Positions 54,291 to 64,000 of a stretch of 64,000 bases of DNA are shown here, piece by piece (position 1 is the first letter of the stretch; each line of letters begins with the position of its first letter). This DNA comes from Diphasiastrum complanatum (taxonomy: Eukaryota > Streptophyta > Lycopodiopsida > Lycopodiales > Lycopodiaceae), in contig CM055107.1 of the NCBI GenBank assembly GCA_029204225.1, positions 13,652,878-13,716,877 on the forward strand, in the 5' to 3' direction. The notes under the pieces were generated by a model. It was given only the letters and a program-made list of their open reading frames with translations, did not search any database and was not told the DNA's origin. The translations under genes were made by a program, and so were the position numbers.

Positions 54291-54817
54291 TAGACGGTTT
54301 TAGATCTGCTAAAGTCAAAAATCTCGAAGTGCAAAAAATGCGAAGGTGCCCAAAAATGTTTGAGTGCCAAAAATGTACAAGGCACAAAAATAGCAAAGGT
54401 CCGAAAAGTGCAAAGGTGCAAAAAATGCAAAGGTTCTACAAAATTGTAGTCGGCTTCGACTGTTTTTAGAATGCTCATTACTTGGATGATTTTAAGGCTG
54501 AGAATGAAAAATCTAACACACTTTTGGTTGACATTAATAAGCTTTTTCACATAATTATGTCAACAATAAAGTTACTTTCATGAAAAAATAGAGTAATTAC
54601 GTCAATATGAAAACCTTGATCCATGGTAGCATTTCCAGATTCACACATGTGCATCACAACCATTCTATGGTAAGATGTTTCTAGCAACAATTTTTTTCCA
54701 CTACTTTATCTTCTTGATTAATCCGGATCATCAAAACCCATTCAATTCCATGTGACGTGCAAAGTTGTAGTAATGAAGTACAAGGAATGGTGCACATCGC
54801 CCATTGAGATGTTGCTC
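54291..54817. other. intergenic with a short degenerate repeat
   Basis: 54330-54436 holds about six degenerate units of GTGCAAAAATGCAAAGG. The rest shows no gene. Confidence 0.5.
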
Positions 54818-54923
54818 TGTGAAGAATTGAAAAAGATTATCTATGTTAGATATAGGGGTCTTATGTTTTTATACCAAGCATCTAGGTGTAGGATGTTGAT
54901 AGGACCAAATTTGGCATAGATGG
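54818..54923 (+). mobile_element. Copia-1 LTR start, fragment
   Basis: TGTGAAGAATTGAAAAAGAT to CAAATTTGGCATAGATGG, the reverse complement of about 3384-3489 with a couple of differences. It is cut by a LARD LTR at 54924. Confidence 0.8.
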
Positions 54924-55604
54924 TGTAGCGCAGGCATCCCAAAGGGAGCCGGGAACCACGACTTAGCTTCCCAGCCTTCAACTCTTGCCATCCAAACCCA
55001 CTTGACATACAAGCAGCCAACTCGCCAACAAAAATCAGACTTAACCAACTTGAAGATCCGAAACCAACATTGAGATCCAACCTGGCACCATGACAAATTG
55101 GGGGTCCCAATGTGGGTGACTTCCCTCCGAGCGAGCCGCCCGACATACATCAAACTTAACCAACTTGAAGCTTCGTTACAAACGAGTAACATCCATTCCA
55201 AGCAAGCGGTCTAACTTACATCAGACTTAACCAACTGAAAGCTTCGTCATGAGCGCTGGAAGCCAACCTGGCGCCACGCCATATTGGACAGCCATAAACA
55301 GGTAACTTCCACCCAAGCAAGCCATCCAACTCAGCCGACAGGTTAGAGCCCATTCTCCAAGAGCTTAACCCATTCACGTTCATGCAAGGAACACTCAGAA
55401 CCACAAGCCGTGACAAATATGGAGACAATCAGTTCCTGGACCAAATGGTCCCGACAGCATACCACTGGCGCCACGGACCGAATGGTTCCGAAGGCATACC
55501 GCTGGCATCCCAGGATATGACCCTCGACTATGTGCCAAATTAAAAAGTTTGAAGCGGCCTTACAATTGGCGCTTTTACCAAACACTGAAACCCAGAAGGT
55601 AATT
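54924..55604 (-). mobile_element. LARD LTR fragment, minus orientation
   Basis: Minus strand from CTGACTCTAATTACCTTCTG to GATGCCTGCGCTACA: the last ~680 bp of the LTR. It truncates gene B copy 5 at about 55606. Confidence 0.75.
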
Positions 55605-55608
55605 AGAG

Positions 55609-57497
55609 TCAGTTCTTGCTCCTCCCATTGTGCTTGTCCTTGGCAAAGAGGGCTTTGCCATCATTATGAGTGAGAGAAAGCTTGTCCATCCTCAAGAGCT
55701 TGTAGTCTTGCCTTGATTCTTCAGAAATTAGCACACTTTGGAGAGCTTCCAAACTTGGTAGATGCTTCCAGTTTGGATCTGCATATTCTCTAGTAATTCT
55801 TGTACTCCTAGAAATATTTTTTGCCATTTTCATGCAGTACAAACAAGGGTGTTTTGATGTAGCACCTTGAGAGACATTATACATACATTTCAATGTTTTC
55901 AAATCTCCTACTAAGTGCCATTCAACATTGAAGTCTCCAACTCCTAGAACATTGAGAAGTCCTCCATCCATATGGTCCTTGATGATCCTAGGATAAGATG
56001 TCCTTGAGAATATCCATGATAATATATCGTGATCCTCCTTCAACACCTATCCAAAGAATTAATCAAACTTAGTTCACAAAGAATTAATACTATTCAATGA
56101 ATGTAATGTAATAATGAGGCTAGTTACCTGAATCGTTGCCAAATACCATATATCATTTTTTGATTGGACACTGAATATAAAATCTTCTTGGTCCTCTGTT
56201 TGTGATAGTGCACCATTCATGAGAGTTATACTAACCCTCTCCATCTTTTGCCCTTTCACAATTTATGACTCATCTAACTTATGTACTTATTTTGCCATTC
56301 ACCTTTTCAAAGGTTATATCATAGAATGTGACAATGTATCTCAGCAAGTAATTTAGATCAACAAGTAAGTTGTTTGATGAATTATAGGATATTGATCTTC
56401 CATCAGTTTCATACACTTCCTCAATATGAAATGGAGTTCGAGTGATCTTATGCATACCTATGTTTAATGTATCCCTCTCTTTCTTCAAGTGATATGTCCT
56501 AGGTATTGGGACTTTTCTAATTCGAACTTGCTTAAAAGCTTCTCTAAAATATAATTGCATATGCTTCCCTACTAATATCTGCAAAATCATAGGCACCCTG
56601 AACTATAGTCTTATCTAAATTTTTTTTAATGTCCACCATCAAAGACTTTGTTATTATACACTTTACATTTGAACTCCTATTGTTCATCATGATATGCTCA
56701 ATGGATTTGCCTATCAATATTGTGCCCAATGACACTCCTAGTGAAGCATTGTCTTTAATATTCTGAGGAGCTACTAATGCAGATCTGAAAAGAAAACATA
56801 TAGTTAACAGAATATCACTAGCTGAAATTAAATCCAAATGTCATTGAAAAACTTACAAAAATCAAAATATGCTTACTTGAATGCACAGATCCTTCTATTT
56901 CGATTACCTCCTTTTGAAAGCGTTTGAATATCCTTGCAACTTTGTCGCTTTCGCTTCTTACTTCTTGTCTTCTTCTTTGCCAATTTCACATCTTTCAATA
57001 ATTGTAAGTTTTCAATTGAATAGATTGTAATATTGATTGCATTTGCTCTAGTTTTGATTTGATATTGATTGTTATCTTCTGTAATGATTCATTATTTTTT
57101 TTAAGTTGTTCATTTTCCTCTAACATCTTTTGAAGATGACAATCTCTATTTTGACAATAAGAGGATATCTGCATTAACTCACCTTCTAAAAAGTAAACTT
57201 TATTCATATAAAGTTGTTTTCCATGGTTCTGCAATCTTTCACAATATCCTAGTAATCCACTACGTCCATTGCATATCCATGTAACTAAATGAGTTATTGA
57301 GGAGAATTGGGATGTGTCAAAGTGCTTAGATCTTGTGGATATAATGTTCCATCTATCCACAAATCCAAGTTTTTCTTTCCTTCTGCCCTATAACGAGAAC
57401 GATCCTCAGCAGTTATTTGAATTCCTTTGCCTCCTCTTCTCTGCAAAGGTGCCAAATCAATAGGGATATCCACATGTAGACGATACAATGTCGTCAT
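55609..57497 (-). pseudogene. gene B copy 5: transposase-like protein, N-terminal and core
   Basis: ATG 57497: MTTLYRLHVDIPIDLAPL, LDLWIDGTLYPQDLSTL, a frame change, HLVTWICNGRSGLLGYCERL, coiled coil CHLQKMLEENEQLKKNNESL, basic KLAKKKTRSKKRKR and NRNRRICAF. Intron 56785-56876 (GTAAGC/TTTCAG). Exon 2: SALVAPQNIKDNASLGVSLG, IEHIMMNNRSSNVK, IVQGAYDFADISREAYA, VPIPRTYHLKKERDTLN, YNSSNNLLVDLNYLLRYI, GQKMERVSITLMNGALS, SVQSKNDIWYLATIQ. Intron 56047-56127 (GTAACT/GGATAG). Exon 3: VLKEDHDILSWIFSRTSYP, EWHLVGDLKTLKCMYNVSQG, ATSKHPCLYCMK, then YADPNWKHLPSLEAL to 55609. GDLK probably holds the second catalytic Asp and CLYC part of a zinc-binding insert. Truncated by LTR. Frame breaks at about 57300 and 56545 and a stop near 56275. 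Confidence 0.65.
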
Positions 57498-58052
57498 AAA
57501 AAAAAAACAATAGAGTAATCAGTTGCATCAAAGTACTATGAACAGATTCTATGAAACAAAACAAAATACTCATCTTTGATTATATTATATCAATTCAATC
57601 TCCATGCTTGTATGCTTGATTTAAATTTGGAAATGCCGCTCATTTTTTCATTCCAATTGGTAGTTGGCACTCATATTTCCATTCCAATGTGAAAATGGCG
57701 CTCATAATTGGAGATGGCACCCATATTTTCATTCTCGTGGAAGGAATGTATATGTAAACATTTTGCTATTTTTCTTGATTCAAATTTGGGGATGGCGGTC
57801 ATATTCTAGATCCAGTGAAAATATTGCCCTTTTTGTAATCAATGGAGGATTTTTGAGTCTAGTCAAGTTATACTGTGAACTATTTATGGTTCTTAACTGT
57901 GACTATAGACACTGTGGTTAGATCATTGGGAGTTGGAGAGGCCTCGGGAGTGATTGGGGCAAGCATAAACAATTTTTTTTTTTTTGATATTTTTCTATAT
58001 CCTACATGGCATTACTTAAAGGGTCTTTTTGATATTGAGAACTCCTCTAATG
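57498..58052. mobile_element. gene B upstream region with subterminal repeats and terminus, copy 5
   Basis: Five or six degenerate units of the type GGAGATGGCGCTCATATTTTC at about 57630-57800, then CTACATGGCATTACTTAAAG, GGGTCTTTTTGATATTGAG and AACTCCTCTAATG ending at 58052. The same order is found before 63157. Confidence 0.55.
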
Positions 58053-58137
58053 TCTAATAGGGAATTGGCCTCAATTGCCAAATAAACAAATGTAGTATTT
58101 GACTCAATATCGATCAAACTAGTTGAAATCTCTCACA
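58053..58137 (-). mobile_element. Copia-4 3' LTR remnant (85 bp)
   Basis: Matches the first 85 bases (minus strand) of the full LTR at 59024-59679, including TGTGAGAGATTTCAACTA. Preceded on the minus strand by a purine-rich TTGAAGAGAGAG tract. Confidence 0.75.
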
Positions 58138-59023
58138 CTCTCTCTTCAACTAGTTTTAGCATAGACTTTGATAGCACTCCAAGTGATGTCCTATGCTTCA
58201 TAAAAAGCTCCTTTCCCAATGCTTGGGTGAAGATATCAGCTACACTTTCCCTTGAAGAAACATGTTGAAGCTCCACCTCCTTTAGCATGACTTGCTCCCT
58301 CACAAAGTGTTGCAATACCACTTCAATGAGCCATGAAGAATCACATAGAATGTAAATGAGATGATTCCTCCATGCGAGCTCTCTGAAAAATCTAGCAAAA
58401 GAACAATAAATGTGAGTGACCAACATTTGCTTGCATGTCTCCTCCTCCTTTGTCCTTTCTTGCCATGTATCCACCATAACACTCCACGAATGAGTCTCCA
58501 TCTCCATCTTGCCACAAGATGCCATCATCACTCGATGACTTGACCATGAGTGACATTATGAACCTCCAATAAGAATCATGAAATCTTGATCAACACATGA
58601 TCTATCCTCAATCTAATGACTCTCGCCACTTCCTAAGATTGAAATACACTCAAATGAAGTCCAGTAACCTCACTATCTAGAGATCCAATCAAAATTAGGT
58701 TTTGACAAAATCACAAAAATTTGATTATTTCAAAATCTATATGCAAATGCTCAAATCTTGATATGCAATCTTATAGCCACCACTTAGGCTTTCCTAATAA
58801 TCCAAAAATCGTCCAAATCCAGTATGTGAATTCAAGAATTGGAATTTATCAAGATTATAACCCTAAATAGAGTTTAGATCTACAAAAGATCCAATCTACA
58901 TATGCAAGAAACTCGATTTTGGTGTAGAATCCTATCTAGCATGCTCTAGCATTGATATCTTCTCCAAATCATTGATGGATGTGAATGTCTCCTTCATAAC
59001 CTGAAACACAAGCTTTGATACCA
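58138..59023 (-). pseudogene. Copia-4 internal deletion derivative (RNase H C-terminus only)
   Basis: The minus frame 58133-58380 has LQHFVREQVMLKEVELQHVS, SRESVADIFTQALGKELF and MKHRTSLGVLS: the end of a Copia RNase H. The upstream part of the same frame (58381-58531) is not Copia-like. 58532-59011 is non-coding leader. A primer-binding site variant TGGTATCAAAGC lies at 59012-59023. gag, protease, integrase and RT are gone, leaving an internal region under 0.9 kb. Confidence 0.7.
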
Positions 59024-59679
59024 TGTGAAAGACTTGGGACCAATTCATATCCAAATCATCTAAAGATCTTTTGTTACAAAAACAAGCAGTTCACCAATCT
59101 TGCCAATGTAGAAAAATCAGCATCTACGCACAAAATAGAATGCTAACTCTAATAGAACTTGATCAAACATTAATCAAAACATAAATTGAAGCTATTGTCC
59201 ATACATCAACAGTACCCTATTGTATTTCACACATGTGGATCCGAAAATAACAATAACAAATCATTCTACACATAAAATTGCAAGATATCACAAGTAGAGT
59301 GCACCAATGGATAGTAGAACCCAAGAGAACCATGTATAAGCATGCATGAGGCAAGAGGTATAGAAGATCTGCCTTCTCTCACGTGTGTATAGCTATATAT
59401 AGTAGATCCATGAATATTCAAAAGTTTGTTTTCCCTCCAAAATGATAAATCCCTAACATAGGGTGTCTAGGTTCCATGAACCTTATTCAAATTTGAATCT
59501 ACTAGTAACTCGACTTTCTAGCTTTCCTCCAACTCTAAAACGAGTAATTTCAAATGCATTTAGACTAATATGACTATAAAAATAAATGTCTAAGTCTATT
59601 ATGAGATTGGCCTCAATTGCCAAATAAATAAATGTAGCATTTGACTCAATAATGATCAAATTAGTTGAAATCTCTCACA
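59024..59679 (-). mobile_element. Copia-4 5' LTR, 656 bp
   Basis: Minus strand starts TGTGAGAGATTTC and ends AAGTCTTTCACA next to the primer-binding site. Contains a TATAGCTATATATAG stretch at about 59388-59402, a possible TATA box. Confidence 0.75.
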
Positions 59680-60420
59680 ATAGAGACGGTAGATTTATTT
59701 CCACTTTCTAAAACGTCTTTATGGACAAGTTGGGCACTAAATTGTGCTTAAGTACATCATTTCATCCAAAACCTGATGGACGTCTACAAAAAGGGTCAAC
59801 CAGTGGTTGGATTGTTATTTGTGACACTTTGTTTCAGATCATCATAAAAGGTAGGTCGATTGGTTGTACTTAGCTGAATTTTGTCATAATAGCATGCCAC
59901 ACATGTCAATCGGCATGACACCTTTCTCTACAATATATGGCCATGAACTGTTACCACCTATTTGTGTGGATTTGTCAGAGGTTGTACTCCCAACAATTGT
60001 GGACCATGTAGAACAGGAGATTTCATGTATTGAAGGTTACAACCTTATAGATATATTAAGCTGAAGAAAACTCAAAGCAAAAAGTTGGCTCCAAGATTTA
60101 ATGAACGTGTCAAGATTGTGAAGAAGATCGAGTAGTTAAATTATGAATTGGATCTACCATCAAAAACCCGTATACATCGAGTGTTTCATGTCTCTCTTTT
60201 GAAGAAGAATTTGGGAGAACATTCAACTGCAACTGCTATTCCACCACCTCTCAATCATGAAGGTAATATGGTTCTGGAACCAGCCAAAATTGTTGGATAT
60301 CAGGACAAGGTACTGTGAAATGGCAAGATAATCAAAGAATATCTAATTCAATGGAACAACCTCCCTGATGAAGACAATTCCTGGGTCAACAGCTCATTTA
60401 TTCAACAATGGCCATGACTA
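59680..60420 (+). pseudogene. chromodomain Gypsy integrase, C-terminal part
   Basis: Pieces in order: DRDGRFISTF (second catalytic Asp), HPKPDG, a frame change, WLYLAEFCHNSMPHMSIGMT, PFSTIYGHELLPP, KLAPRFNERVKIVKKIE, HRVFHVSLLKKNLGEHS, and a chromodomain EPAKIVGYQDKVL, KEYLIQWNNLPDEDNSWVNS to a TGA at about 60417. A W-to-stop and other stops are scattered through it. It ends 70-80 bp before the minisatellite upstream of gene A copy 4. Confidence 0.8.
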
Positions 60421-60495
60421 CTACCATGAAGTTGTTGAACATGACATTCTCGATCATTACTACATAAACGAAGTCAATCAAGATGAACAAAAGAG

Positions 60496-60846
60496 CACGT
60501 GTGTGGTCACACGTGCCGTCCGCACATGTCTGAAAAGTAACGAATCAACCATCGACACGTGTCACAATATATCTAATCAGAATGTGACACATGGATTCAC
60601 ACATGTGGTATATTTCTTCGAATCATCTTGCGACACGTGTAGATATGCAACAAATTAGAATGTGACACATGCCTCGTAAGGATTCACTCGTGTGGAATAT
60701 TTGTATCAAATCATCCTATGACACATGTCAAGTGACAATGAATCAAAATGTGACACATGCATCCTGTACGGCTGCGCACGTGTGGACGATTTTCAACGAA
60801 TCATCGTACAACACGCGGGCAGTTGACCATTGACACGTGTGACATG
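60496..60846 (+). repeat. 90-bp CACGTG minisatellite upstream of gene A copy 4
   Basis: The same units as at 15677-16027, with scattered C/T and G/A changes that destroy several palindromes (CACATGTGG for CACACGTGTGG). Confidence 0.8.
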
Positions 60847-60848
60847 AC

Positions 60849-60855
60849 TATAAAG
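60849..60855 (+). promoter_or_regulatory. TATA box of gene A, copy 4
   Basis: TATAAAG in the same GACTATAAAGGACACGATC context as copy 3. Confidence 0.55.
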
Positions 60856-60946
60856 GACACGATCTCCAAAATCATATTTTTTTAACTTTCTTGAGTTTTG
60901 CTCATATCAGGTCTTTGCATGCGTATTTTGTATCTATTTTCGTCAC

Positions 60947-61125
60947 ATATCGCTTTTGTGAGCGCCTTGTTTGTTCCCTTACTGTATCTTGTTTCTTTAC
61001 GCGCACAAGCGATACGTCGTTCGTACATATCGCTTTTGTGCGCACATTGTTTGTTCCCTTAGTGTATGTTGTTTCTTTACGCGCACAAGAGCGATACGTT
61101 GTTCGTACATATCGCTTTTGTGCAT
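60947..61125 (+). repeat. about 80-bp hairpin tandem repeats, copy 4
   Basis: Units start with ACATATCGCTTTTGTG at about 60947, 61025 and 61107, with GCGCACAAGAGCGATACGT arms. The first unit has lost two bases of one arm. Confidence 0.75.
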
Positions 61126-61185
61126 GCATAGTGTCCTCCCTTCATCTTCGGTTACTCCCCTCTCGCACAGATCCGATATTATTCA

Positions 61186-61935
61186 ATGGCTTCCTCCTCT
61201 CATCCTAGGCGTGAGCGTTTGTTGTCTAGTTTTCTCTCTGAGTTCAGTATAATCGAGTGCATAGAGTACTTCAAGTCCCTCTTCCTGCCTTTTCTAAATG
61301 TGTTCAGTCTCCAATCTATGCATCTAATTTGTCGTTTATGCATTTCACTGATCTTGTACATACTTTTCTTCATTATAAGCAGCAACTAGACAAGATGTAC
61401 ACTAAAATTTTTGATCAATTTAAGAATTCTAGTTAATGTAATGTTTATAATCAAAAATGTTGTTTTCTAGAGTATCAGACCGGATTTGTGTTTTTCCTTT
61501 TGGTACAAATCCCAGTAGAGTCAGATACTTTGATTCCTAAAACTGAGATCCCTTCATCCTCCACCACTAAACATTCCATCAAGGATATCAGTCATTTATT
61601 GATTGACCTCAGTACTGGCTTTAGAGCCAATGAAAGCATCCCTCAACATATCAGTATCTACATTCAAATATTCAGTCTCCATTCTAAATGCTTTTTTATT
61701 TTGCCAAAATATTATATAAATGAAGATGTCTATATCACAACTGTAAATTTATGTGTTTTTTTTTATTATCGTGAGGATGAGGTGCTTTGTTTATTGTCAA
61801 ACACCATTACTGAGTTCTTTGACATTATTGATTTTGAAACCGAAGACTTAGTGTCGGGCATTGACTATGATGGTGAGGAGGGAGTTTTGACTGGTGAGGA
61901 ATGTTTGTCGTGGGCTATGGCAAACGTTAGTGCCC
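61186..61935 (+). pseudogene. gene A copy 4, 3'-deleted
   Basis: ATG 61186 (MASSSHPRRERLLSSFLSEF). It shares the TAA before CNVYNQKC with copy 3, then EYQTGFVFFLLVQIP and DISHLLID. A block reading as inverted relative to copy 3 follows (61600-61680: the reverse complement of copy-3 bases about 16850-16945). Then YYINEDVYITTVNLCVFFYY in frame through the T run, REDEVLCLLSNTITEF and DFETEDLVSGIDYDGEEG. The gene stops at ANVSAQ, where a 1.3-kb deletion joins it to gene B at about 61935 (CAACGACATTCC). Confidence 0.65.
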
Positions 61936-62727
61936 AACGACATTCCAATTGATGCAGTCCTTTATATTCTGATGAGATACTAATGCAGATCTGCAAAAAA
62001 AAACTAGATAGTTAGGAGAACAAAATAGTAGCAGAAATAAAACCATATGTCACTAATCAAGTTACAAAAAAATCAGAGTATGCTTTCTTGAATGCTCGAA
62101 TTCTTCTATTCCATTAACCTCCTTTTGAAAGGGTCTAAATATCCTTGCGACTTTCTCGCTTTTGCTTCTTAGTCCTAGCCTCCTTCTTAGCCTCTTCCAC
62201 ATCCTTCAGTAATTGCAAGTTTTCCATACAAATAGATTGTAAGATTGCTTGCATTCGATCTAGTTCTTATTTGATATCGAAGGCTATCTTTTGTAATGAA
62301 TCATTATTCTTCTGTAATGATTCATTATTTCTTTGAAGTTGTTCATTTTCCTCTAAAGTCTTTTGGACATGGCAATCTCTTTTTTGATAAAAAGAGGATA
62401 TGCGTATCAACTCACATTCTAAAAAGTAAATTTTTTTCATTGAAAACTGATTTCCATAGTTTTGCAATCTCTCACAATATCCTAATAATCCATTATGCCC
62501 ATTGGATATCCATATTACTAGATTAGTTATTGAAGAGAATGTGGGATGAGTCAATGTGCTAGGATCTTGAGGATACAATGATCTGTCAGTCCACAGATCC
62601 AAGTTCGTTTTTCCTTCCGCCCTATAACGGGAACAATCAGCAGTAGATATTGGAACTCCTTTGCCTCCTCATCTCTGTACGGGAAATCATTAGGAATATC
62701 CAAATGTAGATGATACAATGTCGTCAT
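61936..62727 (-). pseudogene. gene B copy 4, N-terminal part
   Basis: ATG 62727: MTTLYHLHLDIPNDF, LDLWTDRSLYPQDPSTLTHP, SITNLVIWISNGHNGLLGYC, FLECELIRISSFYQKRDCHV and coiled coil LEENEQLQRNNESLQKNNDS, then exon 2 from 61999. It ends at the deletion joint with gene A. Together with 61186-61935 this is an internally deleted, short derivative of a copy-3-like element. Confidence 0.6.
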
Positions 62728-63157
62728 CAGATAAAGCAAGACAAAACAAAACAAAGTACTTATCTTTATTTATATTATATACTCTGTCCCTCATATTTTC
62801 AGTCCGATGTGCTCATGATCTCATAATCTAAGTCCGATGTGGAGATGGTGCTCATATTTTCAGTCTGATCTGGAGATGGCGCTCAAATTTTCATTCTAGT
62901 GGAGGGATGTTTTTTTCCCTGATTTGAATTTGTGGATGGCGGTCATATTTTCAAATTTTGACAAGTTAGACTATGAACAGCTTAGAATTTTTAATTGTGA
63001 CTGCAGACACTATGGTTAGATCATTGGGAGTTGGGGTGGCCTCGGGAGTGGTGGGGGCAAGCAAATAAGCATTATTGTTTGTTTTATTTTGATATTTTTC
63101 TTCATGCTACATGGCATTTCTTAAAGGGTCTTTTTGATATTGAGAACTCCTCTAATG
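62728..63157. mobile_element. gene B upstream region with subterminal repeats and terminus, copy 4
   Basis: GATGTGGAGATGGTGCTCAT and GATCTGGAGATGGCGCTCAA repeats (about 62830-62890), GGATGGCGGTCATATTTTC (62935), CTACATGGCATTTCTTAAAG, and AACTCCTCTAATG ending at 63157. Confidence 0.55.
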
Positions 63158-63323
63158 ACGTCAACAAGATTGGCATGACCGCCATATTAAGTTGAAGGAA
63201 TTTAAAGAAGGAGATAGAGTCCTTCTCTGTCAAACCAAAGTACATACATTAGGGGATATTAGAACTCAAAATGGGCACTTTGTCAAGATGCTTTTTTCTA
63301 CTTCGCACTCTTTCAACGCTTAA
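63158..63323 (+). pseudogene. Gypsy integrase C-terminal fragment
   Basis: RQQDWHDRHIKLKEFKEGDR and VLLCQTKVHTLGDIRTQNGH, like the HDRHIKxKxFKxGDxVLL motif of Gypsy integrases; TAA at 63321. It starts exactly at the transposon terminus. Confidence 0.75.
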
Positions 63324-64000
63324 GTGGCCCAATCAATGGTGTCTATCTTTGACAAACTGTAACTGTGGTTGACGGATGGAAATTGCTTTTGCCTTTCCCG
63401 GCCAAATTTTGGTGATTTTCAAAAATCCCGTCGGGCAATACAAATGATTGTGATTGGACCAGAATTACTGCCCGAATGCTCTTTTGCTGCCCGTATTTGT
63501 ATACTTGAGGTTGATTTGACGTAAATAGTTATAAACTGTAGTTAACTAAATCTTGTAGTTTAGGTACTTCTTGTCATTCTTAGGTATACCTCTCATTCTC
63601 TTTGTTCTCATTCATACTCAACTTCCATAGAGATATTTTGGACTAATGGCGACACGCAATCGGAGACCAAGAAGAACCATTGATGCAGGCCAGGATGAAG
63701 ATGAGCAGTTTGTTTGGTGCGAGCCATGTGATGTCCTAGTATCGAATCAACGCGCATGTGTACAGATCAACAGTGAGGCAGTATAGGAGGCGCGCTCCGA
63801 ACCGATAACCCGAGTATGAAAGTCAGCAGTCGATAGCGGATCAATGCGTTGGTGAGTATAGGCCATTGTTCGTTGTGTTAAATTTTTGGATCGAATCTAA
63901 GTCTTCATACTATTCCCATGCTAATCTTTGTTTTTTGGACGATCATACACTTTGAAATCATTGTAGAGCGATTGCCTCCATGCCAAAGGGAGAATCTAGA
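63324..64000. other. unassigned end of the window, possible LTR and small ORF
   Basis: A 46-residue plus ORF (63646-63786) starts MATRNRRPRRTIDAGQDEDE and contains CEPCDV; it may be the start of a gag but is too short to name. No other gene seen. Confidence 0.25.

Noticed and set aside
58381-58531. N-terminal part of the 132-codon frame at 58133-58531 as a protein domain
   Set aside because: Only the last ~80 residues match Copia RNase H; the rest is an accidental extension.
9602-63157. Integrated giant virus or Maverick/Polinton as source of genes A, B and C
   Set aside because: No capsid, packaging ATPase or protein-primed polymerase signature was seen, and genes A and B have plant-like introns. 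An Ulp1-like protease alone is not sufficient.
1-64000. tRNA, rRNA or snRNA genes
   Set aside because: No cloverleaf-type or rRNA core sequence was noticed by eye; a covariance-model scan would be needed to exclude small ones.

Overview
This window looks like nuclear DNA of a land plant: a dense graveyard of nested transposable elements with one intact host-type gene, an intronless germin-like protein (35477-36139, minus). Plant origin is suggested by the germin-like gene, by LTR retrotransposons primed by initiator-tRNA-Met-type sites (TGGTATCAGAGC), by a chromodomain Gypsy integrase, and by short GT-AG introns with AATAAA signals. A non-seed plant with a large genome (fern, lycophyte or moss) is a guess; the sequence alone does not settle it.

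Layout. 0-0.4 kb: end of a LINE-type reverse transcriptase. 0.6-6.8 kb: AT-rich repeat DNA and a decayed minus-strand Copia element (Copia-1). 7.2-9.6 kb: 5' part of a non-coding LTR element, called LARD here. 9.6-19.1 kb: two inverted copies of an unusual multi-gene DNA transposon flanking a Gypsy fragment. 19.3-23.9 kb: a Gypsy element reduced to LTR, gag and protease. 23.9-28.9 kb: Gypsy pol, a transposase relic and Copia pieces. 28.9-31.4 kb: another transposon copy. 31.7-32.7 kb: an unidentified spliced ORF (gene D). 32.7-34.8 kb: Gypsy gag and a 3' LTR. 35.5-36.3 kb: the germin-like gene, with a LARD LTR ending about 15 bp upstream of its TATA box. 36.3-48.4 kb: a LARD cluster with a 1-kb-arm palindrome and amplified LTR segments. 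48.4-50.6 kb: deleted copy of the 0.6-5.5 kb segment. 50.6-53.3 kb: duplicate of 25.7-27.9 kb. 53.3-55.6 kb: Copia and LARD fragments. 55.6-63.2 kb: two more transposon copies, a deleted Copia element and Gypsy integrase fragments.

The most notable content is the multi-gene transposon. Its pieces recur in six places and allow a composite to be inferred. Gene B is a multi-exon transposase-like protein: conserved start, coiled coil, basic patch, a DDE-like core with a GDLK/CLYC motif, and a C-terminal WGEDHITHYM motif. Gene A is convergent to B, spliced, about 430-450 aa and of unknown function. A third gene (C) lies divergent from A across a repeat-rich promoter. It encodes a histone-H3 fold with CENH3-like traits, a basic tail and then, after a one-base frame change, a segment resembling an Ulp1/C48 cysteine protease (FLLMPYH, intron, NHWSLIVI). 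All copies are broken by stops, frameshifts or deletions, so an active copy would have to exist elsewhere.

No rRNA, tRNA, CRISPR array or prokaryotic feature was seen. Exon limits and element edges are read by eye from splice consensus and from comparing copies inside the window.
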